From the NCBI GenBank assembly GCA_029067805.1, contig JAIEDW010000321.1:1-44173 (forward strand): a DNA stretch of 44,173 bases. The letters are read 5' to 3'. Shown here in pieces: positions 9,269-15,815 of the stretch. Below the pieces are notes generated by a model that worked only from the letters and a program-made list of their open reading frames with translations, was not told where the DNA came from and did no database searches. Position 1 is the stretch's first letter. The number at the start of each line of letters is the position of its first letter. Made by a program: the position numbers and the translations under genes. The DNA is from Lachnospiraceae bacterium (GTDB taxonomy: Bacteria; Bacillota; Clostridia; Lachnospirales; Lachnospiraceae).

Positions 9269-9299
9269 CAGGTGCAGTCGTTGCCGCACGATGCACCTG
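9269..9299 (-). terminator. Intercistronic hairpin between binding protein and permease genes
   Basis: CAGGTGCA and TGCACCTG form a perfect 8-bp outer stem, extended by TCGT/ACGA after a one-base bulge, followed on the minus strand by CTTTTTGC. It lies about 40 bases after the binding-protein stop and 50 bases before the MalF-like start. A leaky terminator or 3'-end protecting structure here would give more binding protein than permease, a common arrangement in sugar ABC operons. No separate promoter is obvious for the permeases. Confidence 0.65.
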
Positions 9300-9340
9300 T
9301 CTTTGTAGTCCTTTTTATATCCTGTTATTCCTATAGTGAT

Positions 9341-10738
9341 TTAGTTATTAGCTGCGTTATACTCCTCAACCCAGCCGTCGACAAATGCCGTTTCCACTGC
9401 CGACCATTCGCCTGTACCCTGTGCATACTCCAAAAGTGCGCTTCCTACATTGTTCTTCCATGTTTCAGAAGGCATTGTCGTAAAGGTCCATGCAACGGAA
9501 GTCTTTCCGGAAGAAACATAGTCGTTTGCAATATTTACAAGCGGATTGCTTGCCGGATAGTTGTCAAATGCCTTGAACGGGCAGACAAATCCCATTTCCG
9601 ATGTCAGAGAGGTACAGCCTGCGTCTGATGTTACAACCCAGTTCATAAAGTCAAGCGTTGCCTGAATATCCTCCTCAGGAGCATTCTTGTTTACACACCA
9701 GTAGTTCTCACTGCCTGTGCAAAGTCCCTGATTTTCCTCGTCCGGACCTCCAATGTAGATCGGGAGCATTCCAAGGGAGTCATCGTCCATACCGTTGTCG
9801 CTCAAATCCGTGTAAGCCCATGTACCGTTCTGATAAAATACCGCCTCACCGAGCGCGAACTCTGCCGTTGCGTCCTCACCGGTCTTGCTTGAGAGAAGTG
9901 TCGATGCGCATACGGAGTCTGTGATGTATAAATCCCATATATTCTTGTACTTGTCTAAATACGTTCCCTTAATTGCATCTGTGGAACCGATGCCGTCTGC
10001 CTGATACTCATAGTAGATCGGAAGGTTTGCAAGATGTGTCTTAAATCTCCAGTCAGAACTCGAGTCCATGCCTGCCGATGTGAAAGCGCCCTTAACGCCA
10101 AGATCGGAAGCGTTTGCCTGAATGCTATCCGCAACTGCTTTTAAGTTGTCAAACGAGTTAATCTCGTCGACGCTCTTAACAACCGCATAATCCTTTGTGA
10201 AATAGTCGTTTAAGATATCCGCATTATAAATGATACCGTATGTCTCCACAACATATGCGATACCCTTTACCTCATTCCCTTCCTTTAGTGCAAAATCGTC
10301 ACTCTTTAACTGTTCGTATACATCTGATCCGGAAAGGTCATAGCAGTAATCCTTCCATGTGGCAAGACCGACCGGTCCGTTTACCTGGAAAAGTGTCGGT
10401 GCTTCTGTTTTGGCAATCTCAGACTTTAATGTCGACTCGTATGTACCCGAAGCCGCTGTCTGAACGGAAACTGATACACCTGTTTCTTCTGTGTACTTCG
10501 CTGCAAGTGCTTCCCACTGCTGCGCTGCCTCGGGCTTGAAGTTCAGATAATAAACCTTTCCACTGCCCGATGCCGATGCATTTGGTGTCTGGGTATCTGC
10601 CGCCGGTGTCTGGTTGTCCGCTGCCGGCGTTTGTGTATCTTGTGAAGGTATCTGTGTGTCATTGCTGCTGCCGCATCCTGTAAGCATTGCTGCTACTATT
10701 GCCGCACTCAAAATTGCGCTGATTAATTTCTTTTTCAT
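9341..10738 (-). CDS. Sugar-binding lipoprotein of an ABC transporter, MalE-like
   Basis: Extracellular solute-binding protein family 1, about 465 residues, that captures sugar and delivers it to the permeases. The chosen start (10738) gives MKKKLISAILSAAIVAAMLTGCGSS, a lipoprotein signal with LTGC lipobox, and follows an AGAGG site; a farther upstream ATG in the same frame would add 27 residues before the signal peptide and is rejected. A low-complexity linker with repeated DTQTPAAD-type units (about residues 26-55) follows the cysteine and tethers the binding domain. The remainder has the family-1 fold features such as LFQVNGPVGLATWKDY and the C-terminal helix of the lobe. Maltodextrin specificity is inferred from malQ in the operon. 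Confidence 0.93.
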   Translation of the reverse strand: MKKKLISAILSAAIVAAMLTGCGSSNDTQIPSQDTQTPAADNQTPAADTQTPNASASGSGKVYYLNFKPEAAQQWEALAAKYTEETGVSVSVQTAASGTYESTLKSEIAKTEAPTLFQVNGPVGLATWKDYCYDLSGSDVYEQLKSDDFALKEGNEVKGIAYVVETYGIIYNADILNDYFTKDYAVVKSVDEINSFDNLKAVADSIQANASDLGVKGAFTSAGMDSSSDWRFKTHLANLPIYYEYQADGIGSTDAIKGTYLDKYKNIWDLYITDSVCASTLLSSKTGEDATAEFALGEAVFYQNGTWAYTDLSDNGMDDDSLGMLPIYIGGPDEENQGLCTGSENYWCVNKNAPEEDIQATLDFMNWVVTSDAGCTSLTSEMGFVCPFKAFDNYPASNPLVNIANDYVSSGKTSVAWTFTTMPSETWKNNVGSALLEYAQGTGEWSAVETAFVDGWVEEYNAANN

Positions 10739-10792
10739 AATGGAATACCTCTTTCCTTCCTTTTTAGTCTTATTATTTGTGTTCTGTGGAAA

Positions 10793-10829
10793 ATTATACG
10801 AAAACTTTTCCGGTATCAATTTCGGTATC
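10793..10829 (-). promoter_or_regulatory. Probable promoter of the maltodextrin operon with overlapping direct repeats
   Basis: On the minus strand TTGATA (10814-10819) and TATAAT (10793-10798) form a promoter-like pair with a short 15-base spacer, 55 bases before the binding-protein start. Overlapping the -35 box are two direct repeats GATACCG (10811-10817 and 10823-10829), 12 bases apart. A suboptimal spacer plus repeats at the -35 box fits a regulated promoter; the regulator is not identified, and no MalR-like gene is adjacent. Confidence 0.45.
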
Positions 10830-10861
10830 GTTTCTAATCGGCGCTTGTATTGTTTCCATAA

Positions 10862-10898
10862 AAAAATGCAACCTCTGTTTTAAAGAAGTTGCATTTTT
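10862..10898 (-). terminator. Terminator after the LysM gene
   Basis: AAAAATGCAAC and GTTGCATTTTT form a perfect 11-bp stem around a 15-base loop. On the minus strand the stem closes into a T-run, about 57 bases after the LysM gene stop. The symmetrical A/T ends mean it could also act on the other strand. It separates the LysM gene from the maltodextrin operon promoter. Confidence 0.7.
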
Positions 10899-10954
10899 GG
10901 TACTTTTAACAAATTGCAATGAATCGACAATATAAAAAGGTGAGAACAGTCGGT

Positions 10955-11356
10955 TTATTTCTCATCCATCATGAAATTAGGCGCCGGTGCCGGCGTTTCT
11001 ACCGGTACGGGTGTTTCCGGAGCAGGTACTGCTATTTCCGGTGCAGGTACTGCTGTTTCCGGTGCAGGTACTGCTGTTTCCGCCTGATTTACATTAACTC
11101 CGGGAATAGTAAGTATTTGTCCTGTATAAATAACATAATTGCTCTTTATGACTGCTGAATTTGCATCATAGATGACTTTCCACAAATCCCCATCACCATA
11201 TACTTTTTTGGCAATCTTCCAGAGGCAGTCATTTTTCTCAACCGCATAAGTAGTCTGCGCTTCTTCCGCTTTAACAGACGCCATCGGCATTGATACAATT
11301 GTAACTGCTAATGCAGCCGTTACCAGGAACCCTTTTGCGAAACTTTTCAATTTCAT
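10955..11356 (-). CDS. Small secreted LysM-domain protein with Pro-rich tail
   Basis: A 133-residue protein predicted to bind peptidoglycan outside the membrane. Residues 1-30 form a signal peptide ending SVKA-EE. A single LysM domain (about 36-83) begins TYAVEKNDCLWKIAKKVYG and ends YTGQILTIP. The tail is made of seven-residue repeats (E-T/I-A-V-P-A-P), which may span or associate with the wall. No catalytic domain is present, so it is a binding or scaffold protein rather than a hydrolase. Its ATG follows an AGGAGG site. It is transcribed alone, from a promoter with a good -10, no clear -35 and a LytTR-type operator shared with the YdjG/YdjH-like operon. Confidence 0.9.
   Translation of the reverse strand: MKLKSFAKGFLVTAALAVTIVSMPMASVKAEEAQTTYAVEKNDCLWKIAKKVYGDGDLWKVIYDANSAVIKSNYVIYTGQILTIPGVNVNQAETAVPAPETAVPAPEIAVPAPETPVPVETPAPAPNFMMDEK
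11013..11081. repeat. 21-bp tandem repeat inside the LysM gene
   Basis: Three 21-bp units (11013-11033, 11034-11054, 11055-11075) and a partial fourth encode the E-T-A-V-P-A-P heptad of the Pro-rich tail. Units 2 and 3 differ by one base, so copy number could change by slippage without shifting the frame, altering tail length. Confidence 0.85.
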
Positions 11357-11398
11357 GTTAAAATCCTCCTAAATTCTAAAAATTTTTTATGCTTGTTT

Positions 11399-11467
11399 AT
11401 TATAATACAATAATTGCCAAAAACGCTTTCCTTGACATGAATCGACCGAAGACTGCACTGAAACGAC
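11399..11467 (-). promoter_or_regulatory. LysM gene promoter with LytTR-type operator
   Basis: On the minus strand two 9-bp direct repeats, GTCGTTTCA (11459-11467) and GTCGATTCA (11438-11446), start 21 bases apart. A consensus -10 TATAAT (11399-11404) begins 42 bases after the second repeat begins, and the -35 position reads GCGTTT, which is poor. Direct 9-bp repeats spaced by 12 bases just upstream of a defective -35 are characteristic of LytTR-family activators such as AgrA. A site with the same sequence and geometry lies before the YdjG/YdjH-like operon. The adjacent LytTR regulator (14795-15532) is the likely binder; this is inference. Confidence 0.6.
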
Positions 11468-11472
11468 ATTTT

Positions 11473-12246
11473 TTAGGCAATGTTTGAATCAGAATCTTTC
11501 TTTTTTTCTCGGTATTCCACATGCCGATACAAAAACAAGTCATTCTTTTTGGTCAGCTGCATACTGTTACTCTTCACGTAATTGTCTGCCTCTGACCGGC
11601 TTCGCACCGATTTCAACTGCCTTTTCATAATTCCCGTCACAATCAGTGCGATCACAAACGCGATTGCAAAGCAAATCACAAAAAAAAGAAAAAATGGAAA
11701 CGGCTCCTTAGGAAGATTGCCGATATTATACGGTACCCCCGTTGACGCCTGTATTATATAATCGTCACACCAGTCGGCAAAAGTCATAAATGCCGCCGCA
11801 TAATCCTCGTTTTTCAAATCTCTGGCAATCCGTTCGGACATATAGTCCAGTCCTGCATCCGTAAAAACGGTTATTGCGTAACCTCTTGTGGATATATTCC
11901 AATCCCTTTCTTCCATACTGAGAAGAAAAAGGATTCCGTCACGCATCTCTCTAAAACCATATCCGTAATAATCATAAAAATCATCTGCGTAGTCCTCTAT
12001 ATTCACACCCTCAAGCGAATCGACCGTGACCACGACAACGTCCACTTGCTGCCTTTCACTGATTTCATCCAGTTTACCACGCAGCTTTGCTTCCTCACTA
12101 TCCGAAAGTACATCCGCGTCATCCACAAGCCTTGGAAACTCTCCCGCTGCAAACACGGGAAATACGGAAGTCACGGATAAAAACAACGCTAAAAATAAAG
12201 AAAATATTTTGTAAAAAGATAATTTCTTACTGATCGTATTCATCAT
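11473..12246 (-). CDS. TPM-domain membrane protein, YdjH/YgcG-like
   Basis: A 257-residue membrane protein with an N-terminal signal peptide (to about residue 34, VFAAGEF), an extracellular TPM domain (about 36-170, with VVVVTVDSL, DDFYDYYGYG, RDGILFLLSMEERDW and STRGYAITVFTD), one membrane span (about 188-210) and a cytoplasmic tail containing YVKSNSMQLTKKNDLFLYRH. This layout is that of B. subtilis YdjH. There, YdjG and YdjH help bring the envelope-stress protein PspA to the membrane together with YdjI; transfer of that role to this organism is inference. It starts 10 bases after the YdjG-like stop, behind a run of G residues serving as ribosome binding site. No pspA gene is in the window. 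Confidence 0.85.
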   Translation of the reverse strand: MMNTISKKLSFYKIFSLFLALFLSVTSVFPVFAAGEFPRLVDDADVLSDSEEAKLRGKLDEISERQQVDVVVVTVDSLEGVNIEDYADDFYDYYGYGFREMRDGILFLLSMEERDWNISTRGYAITVFTDAGLDYMSERIARDLKNEDYAAAFMTFADWCDDYIIQASTGVPYNIGNLPKEPFPFFLFFVICFAIAFVIALIVTGIMKRQLKSVRSRSEADNYVKSNSMQLTKKNDLFLYRHVEYREKKKDSDSNIA

Positions 12247-12256
12247 CCGCCCCCCC

Positions 12257-13339
12257 TTACAATAGCCAAATCAAGTAAGAAGCGGCAAACAGCGCAAAAC
12301 CGATCACACCTGTCAGACCAAACAAATGTTTTTTATACGCGGCTTTATCAAGTGGCAGATTTCCCACCATCTTTCCCGTCTGACCGTTCATAGCAAATAG
12401 ATAGTTCTCACCGTTCCATTTTGTATGTAAAAGCCAGACAGGCAACAATGTATATCTTACTTTGCTGTCGCTCAGCTGAATACTGCCCGTTTCCTTTGTA
12501 ACCGTTGCATAGCCTTTTGCAGTTGCGTCAAAAGCAGTCTCCGTACTTTTCCTGATTTGCTCGTTCGCGCATTTCACACTTTGGTCTGTATCTACATCAT
12601 ATTGATCTGCCAGGTAACCGGCAAGATACGCCGTTTGAAAATCCACCGCCTTTGAAAAGTCAAAAGGCTCAATTAATTCCATCAAATGATCCGGAATTTT
12701 CGTTGAGCCGTCAACAGGAACATCCTCAAACCTGATATTTCCGTCTCTGCTTACTAAAAAGTGACTAGTTTCCGTATATTCATATCTGCTGTCGCTCCAT
12801 GTTCGTACTTTGGTTGCCCTATAACGCATATTTGCATTTGCGACGGCGTCAAACACCCAAAAAGGAACATACACGCCTTTTACTTCATTCATGTGATTTT
12901 CATCTTTAAACACCTTGGGAAGCAGACATTTTCCTGCATAGTACTTTTTCAGGGCAGCAACTGCTGCCTTTTTGTCCTTTTGAAATGGAATAATGTAATC
13001 CGGTTTTAATGCACCCGAAAACTGCCTCGTCACGACTACAGCGTTTCCACAGTACGGACAGGATGTAGCCGTGTTTTTGTCACTCACAATCTCACTGCCA
13101 CAGGAATTACAGACATAAACAGATAGTCCGCTCGCTTCGCCACGCTCCCACGCTCCTCCGGCAGCCGTTTCCCATGTCATATCATCTGCCTGTTCATTCT
13201 GCAGTTCACTGTCATAACTTGCCAGTGTTTCCATCTCATATTCTGTGTCGCAGAAAGGACATTTCACTTTTTGTATTGTACTGTCAAAGGCAATGGTGCC
13301 ACCACAGCATGGACATTTATATTCCTGTATTCCCGCCAT
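12257..13339 (-). CDS. Zinc-ribbon membrane protein, YdjG-like
   Basis: A 360-residue protein with two N-terminal zinc ribbons: CPCCG ... CPFCDTEYE (about residues 9-33) and CNSCG ... CPYCGN (about 77-101), often annotated as TFIIB-type zinc ribbon. The middle is a beta-rich region with KPDYIIPFQKDKKAA and VYVPFWVFDA, and the C-terminus carries one membrane span (about 340-360). B. subtilis YdjG has the same order and a similar length. The ATG at 13339 sits behind a strong AGGAGG. With the TPM gene it forms an operon preceded by an SPFH-gene relic, matching the known YdjG-YdjH-YdjI gene association in a reduced form. Function beyond membrane association is not shown by the sequence. Confidence 0.85.
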   Translation of the reverse strand: MAGIQEYKCPCCGGTIAFDSTIQKVKCPFCDTEYEMETLASYDSELQNEQADDMTWETAAGGAWERGEASGLSVYVCNSCGSEIVSDKNTATSCPYCGNAVVVTRQFSGALKPDYIIPFQKDKKAAVAALKKYYAGKCLLPKVFKDENHMNEVKGVYVPFWVFDAVANANMRYRATKVRTWSDSRYEYTETSHFLVSRDGNIRFEDVPVDGSTKIPDHLMELIEPFDFSKAVDFQTAYLAGYLADQYDVDTDQSVKCANEQIRKSTETAFDATAKGYATVTKETGSIQLSDSKVRYTLLPVWLLHTKWNGENYLFAMNGQTGKMVGNLPLDKAAYKKHLFGLTGVIGFALFAASYLIWLL

Positions 13340-13439
13340 CTCGTCCCTCCTCTGATTTTTTACGTTTCCCCTGTCCTACGATCATCATGTACTGACCATC
13401 CGCAACGGCAATGGCACTTCCATTGGAAATTTTCTCACA
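13317..13439 (-). pseudogene. Relic of an SPFH-domain (YdjI-like) gene
   Basis: The minus strand has a short open stretch, bounded by a TAA at 13440-13442, whose first ~25 residues read CEKISNGSAIAVADGQYMMI followed by VGQGK. This strongly resembles the start of the SPFH/virion-core-like (YdjI) domain, where an NGSxIxVxxGQxMMIVxQGK segment precedes the band-7 fold. It has no start codon, then runs out of homology into the overlap with the YdjG-like start. It looks like what remains after a deletion took most of the gene. The call is from memory of the family and needs a search. Confidence 0.5.
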
Positions 13440-13454
13440 TTACTGCCTAATCAG

Positions 13455-13523
13455 AGTTTACAATAAGCGTCTAAGAAAATGGCGTGATTGATATGAATCG
13501 ACCAAAAACTGCATTCAAATGAC
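13455..13523 (-). promoter_or_regulatory. YdjG/YdjH-like operon promoter with LytTR-type operator
   Basis: On the minus strand GTCATTTGA (13515-13523) and GTCGATTCA (13494-13502) are direct repeats 21 bases apart, and the 12-base spacer also resembles the one before the LysM gene (both contain TGCAGT). A weak -10, TAAACT (13455-13460), begins 42 bases after the start of the second repeat, exactly as in the LysM promoter. The -35 position reads GCCATT. The site lies just past the stop codon of the GHKL kinase gene. Confidence 0.6.
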
Positions 13524-13529
13524 AATTTG

Positions 13530-14798
13530 TTAAAGAGAAACCCGCAAAATAAACTGACCGTCCTCGACCGAAAAGTCGTACATACCGTCGTAGCGCTCCA
13601 CAATAGCGCAAATACTGCGGATTCCCATCCCGTGCCCCGGATTATTTGTGACAGGAATTCCGTGTACAAACGTAATATCCGTATCACACGAATTGATAAT
13701 CTGCAAAAAGAATTTCCAGTTTTCTTCGTAAGCAGATACTTCAATCGCGGCAGACAATCCCTTTTGTTTGCATTTCTGACAGGCATGCAGCGCGTTTTCT
13801 AACGCATTGGACAGCAACACGCACAGATCACTTTCGGATACCGGAATCACATGTGGAATCACTGCCTTAATTGTCATTGGGATACCTTGATTGTCCGCAC
13901 GTCCGACAAATGCGGAAAAAATCAGATTTGCCGCCTCATTTTCACAAAAAACCGTCACCTTATCTGCCTCAATTTCCGAACAGATTTCTCGAATATAATC
14001 TTGCGCCTGCTGTGTCTTTCCATTTTCAATACAGGAAGAAAGATACTGCATATGATGACGCAGATCGTGACGGTACACTTTGACTTTCTGCTGCGATTCC
14101 CGCAAGGTTTCAATTTCCCGGACCGCCTGGGCAATCTGAATATTTAGGGTATCCTGGGCCTGCTCTAACTGACTTCGCGCCCGCTCCGCCGCCGAAATGC
14201 GAAGCACAAAGACTAAATACGCCACACAGCATACAAATGGCATGAACTCCACAGTAACTAAAGCGCCCTCCACCAGCAGATTGGTATAAACACTTGTCAG
14301 ATAATCAAACCCGTAATATAACACTGGAATCAAACCAAACTGACACTGCACCGATGTTGTATAGTGTGAAACGGAGCGCACAGATGGCGCAACAAAACGT
14401 ACCAAAAGAAATAATAACGGCAGTGTCACAACCAGCTCCGTTATCCGCTGCATTGCCACATCACCGGAAAATACAGCAATCACCAATAAAGCAATCCACC
14501 GTCTGATCTGACAGCAAAGATATGCCGTCAAAACCGAAATAATGGACCAAAAACTCTTTTTACTGAGAATATAAAGCATAATTGCCAAAGGAATATGCGT
14601 CGTAATCGGATAAAGGCATGTTGCTAAGTGCGGACTTGCAAAAAAATAGACCATTCCTTGAAACAGCAAAAGCACAGCCATGCCGCTGATCAGCATTCTG
14701 CGTTTCTGCCGTGTCCAGACAATATCACAGAAGGCGGCAGATAAAATCATGCCAAAAATGCCCACAAACGTATGATTCAGCAGATAAACTGTGTTCAT
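13530..14798 (-). CDS. GHKL-family sensor histidine kinase, AgrC-like (HPK10)
   Basis: Sensor kinase of the peptide-sensing type. The 422 residues begin with about six membrane segments (1-200), a short coiled linker (about 203-238), the phosphorylated His in YRHDLRHH (His244), the N-box LSNALENALHAC (about 330) and the G-box GHGMGIRSI near the end. It overlaps the LytTR regulator gene by 4 bases (ATGA), so the two are translationally coupled. Family members often sense cyclic or linear signalling peptides, but no AgrD/AgrB-like peptide or processing gene is visible here, so the signal is unknown. Confidence 0.93.
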   Translation of the reverse strand: MNTVYLLNHTFVGIFGMILSAAFCDIVWTRQKRRMLISGMAVLLLFQGMVYFFASPHLATCLYPITTHIPLAIMLYILSKKSFWSIISVLTAYLCCQIRRWIALLVIAVFSGDVAMQRITELVVTLPLLFLLVRFVAPSVRSVSHYTTSVQCQFGLIPVLYYGFDYLTSVYTNLLVEGALVTVEFMPFVCCVAYLVFVLRISAAERARSQLEQAQDTLNIQIAQAVREIETLRESQQKVKVYRHDLRHHMQYLSSCIENGKTQQAQDYIREICSEIEADKVTVFCENEAANLIFSAFVGRADNQGIPMTIKAVIPHVIPVSESDLCVLLSNALENALHACQKCKQKGLSAAIEVSAYEENWKFFLQIINSCDTDITFVHGIPVTNNPGHGMGIRSICAIVERYDGMYDFSVEDGQFILRVSL

Positions 14799-15532
14799 GA
14801 TATAAAAACCTGCTTTCTATGAAATGCGTATTTTAGATATGTATTTTTGATTTCAGAACATTTTCCGTGCGGTATCGGAATTTGCGCAAGATTATCCATT
14901 GTAATTGCTTTGTAGGAAATATTCTGGATATACTCCATATTAATCAAAAACGACCGGTGTGGACGCAAAAAGTTTTCATATTGTGCAAGCTGATCGCACA
15001 GTTCATCTAACTTTCCGGTACTTTCCAGCACCGTTTCGTTATCCATGTGAAACAATAATGTACGGCCAATCACTTCACAATATTCCAGTCTGTCCAGGTC
15101 AATTCGTGTGATCCCGCTTTTGCAGCGCAATACCAGGCTGTACTGCTGCTCCTTTTTACATTCAGAAATAACCGAATCCATCAGCGGGAAAAAACTCTCC
15201 TCGCAAACCGGCTTCATTTGATAAAAATATGCGCCAACCGTATAGGATTGCACCGCATATTCCGAAGACGATGTCAAAAAGATAATCTTTACTGTAGTAT
15301 CATACTGCCGGATTTCTTTTGCGATACTGATCCCGTTTTCCCCCGGCATGATCACATCCAGAAGCAGAATGTCAAAGCATACCCCTTTTTCAATTTCAGT
15401 CAACAATTCCAAGGAACTTTGAAAAGCGACATATGTAATCTCCTGATTGCGCTTTACACGATATTGTTCAAGCAACGCCTTCATTTCAGCTAATACAGAC
15501 AGATCATCATCGCAAAACGCTACTTTTATCAT
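14795..15532 (-). CDS. LytTR-family response regulator, AgrA-like
   Basis: A 245-residue regulator: receiver domain (residues 1-125) with the phospho-acceptor Asp59 in LLLDVIMPGENG and the paired acidic residues in FCDDD, and a C-terminal LytTR DNA-binding domain (about 140-240) with the FLRPHRSFLINMEYI signature. It is the partner of the overlapping GHKL kinase. LytTR proteins bind 9-bp direct repeats with a 12-13 base spacer; two such repeats stand before the LysM gene and the YdjG/YdjH-like operon, which are the predicted targets. It starts at 15532 behind GGAGG. Confidence 0.94.
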   Translation of the reverse strand: MIKVAFCDDDLSVLAEMKALLEQYRVKRNQEITYVAFQSSLELLTEIEKGVCFDILLLDVIMPGENGISIAKEIRQYDTTVKIIFLTSSSEYAVQSYTVGAYFYQMKPVCEESFFPLMDSVISECKKEQQYSLVLRCKSGITRIDLDRLEYCEVIGRTLLFHMDNETVLESTGKLDELCDQLAQYENFLRPHRSFLINMEYIQNISYKAITMDNLAQIPIPHGKCSEIKNTYLKYAFHRKQVFIS

Positions 15533-15571
15533 TAAGATCCTCCATTCTTACATAACCTGCGGATTTGAAAA

Positions 15572-15603
15572 GGTTCAACACTGACACGGTTTAACAACTG
15601 ACA
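15572..15603. repeat. Tandem 16-bp direct repeat in a divergent promoter region
   Basis: GGTTCAACA-CTGACA (15572-15586) and GGTTTAACAACTGACA (15588-15603) are near-identical and 16 bases apart. They lie between the divergent starts of the LytTR regulator and the surface-protein gene, 34 bases upstream of the latter's -35 box. They may bind a regulator of either unit. They do not match the 21-bp-period LytTR operators found elsewhere in this window. Confidence 0.5.
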
Positions 15604-15636
15604 AATTTCGACAGCTGGTAAATTGTGATACAACGC

Positions 15637-15666
15637 TTGACATCTCTGCGGATTCCTAGGTAAAAT
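15637..15666 (+). promoter_or_regulatory. Probable promoter of the surface-protein gene
   Basis: A consensus -35 TTGACA (15637-15642) and a -10 TAAAAT (15661-15666) are separated by 18 bases, giving a leader of roughly 140 bases before the ATG at 15816. The remainder of the 283-base gap (15533-15815) shows no gene. Confidence 0.5.
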
Positions 15667-15815
15667 AATTAGATAGCGATTATCCGACTTGGATTATATT
15701 TTGATACTTTATCATATCATTAAGTAAGATTCAAAAAACGAAATCGGCGTGAAATGTAGTCGAAACTGCGCGAATTGTTTCTGATTCAATTTCTAAAGAT
15801 GAGGTGTATATACCT

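Noticed and set aside
10920-10928. A further GTCGATTCA half site (minus strand) downstream of the LysM gene
   Set aside because: No second repeat at the 21-bp spacing and no promoter at the 42-bp distance, so it is treated as a chance or decayed half site.
10919-11158. Plus-strand open frame encoding a Cys/Tyr/Arg-rich repeat peptide
   Set aside because: It is the antisense of the Pro-rich tandem repeat in the LysM gene and has no ribosome binding site.
15755-15785. A loose GTCGAAACT ... GATTCA pair before the surface-protein gene
   Set aside because: Only the last six bases of the second copy fit; too many mismatches to call a third LytTR operator.
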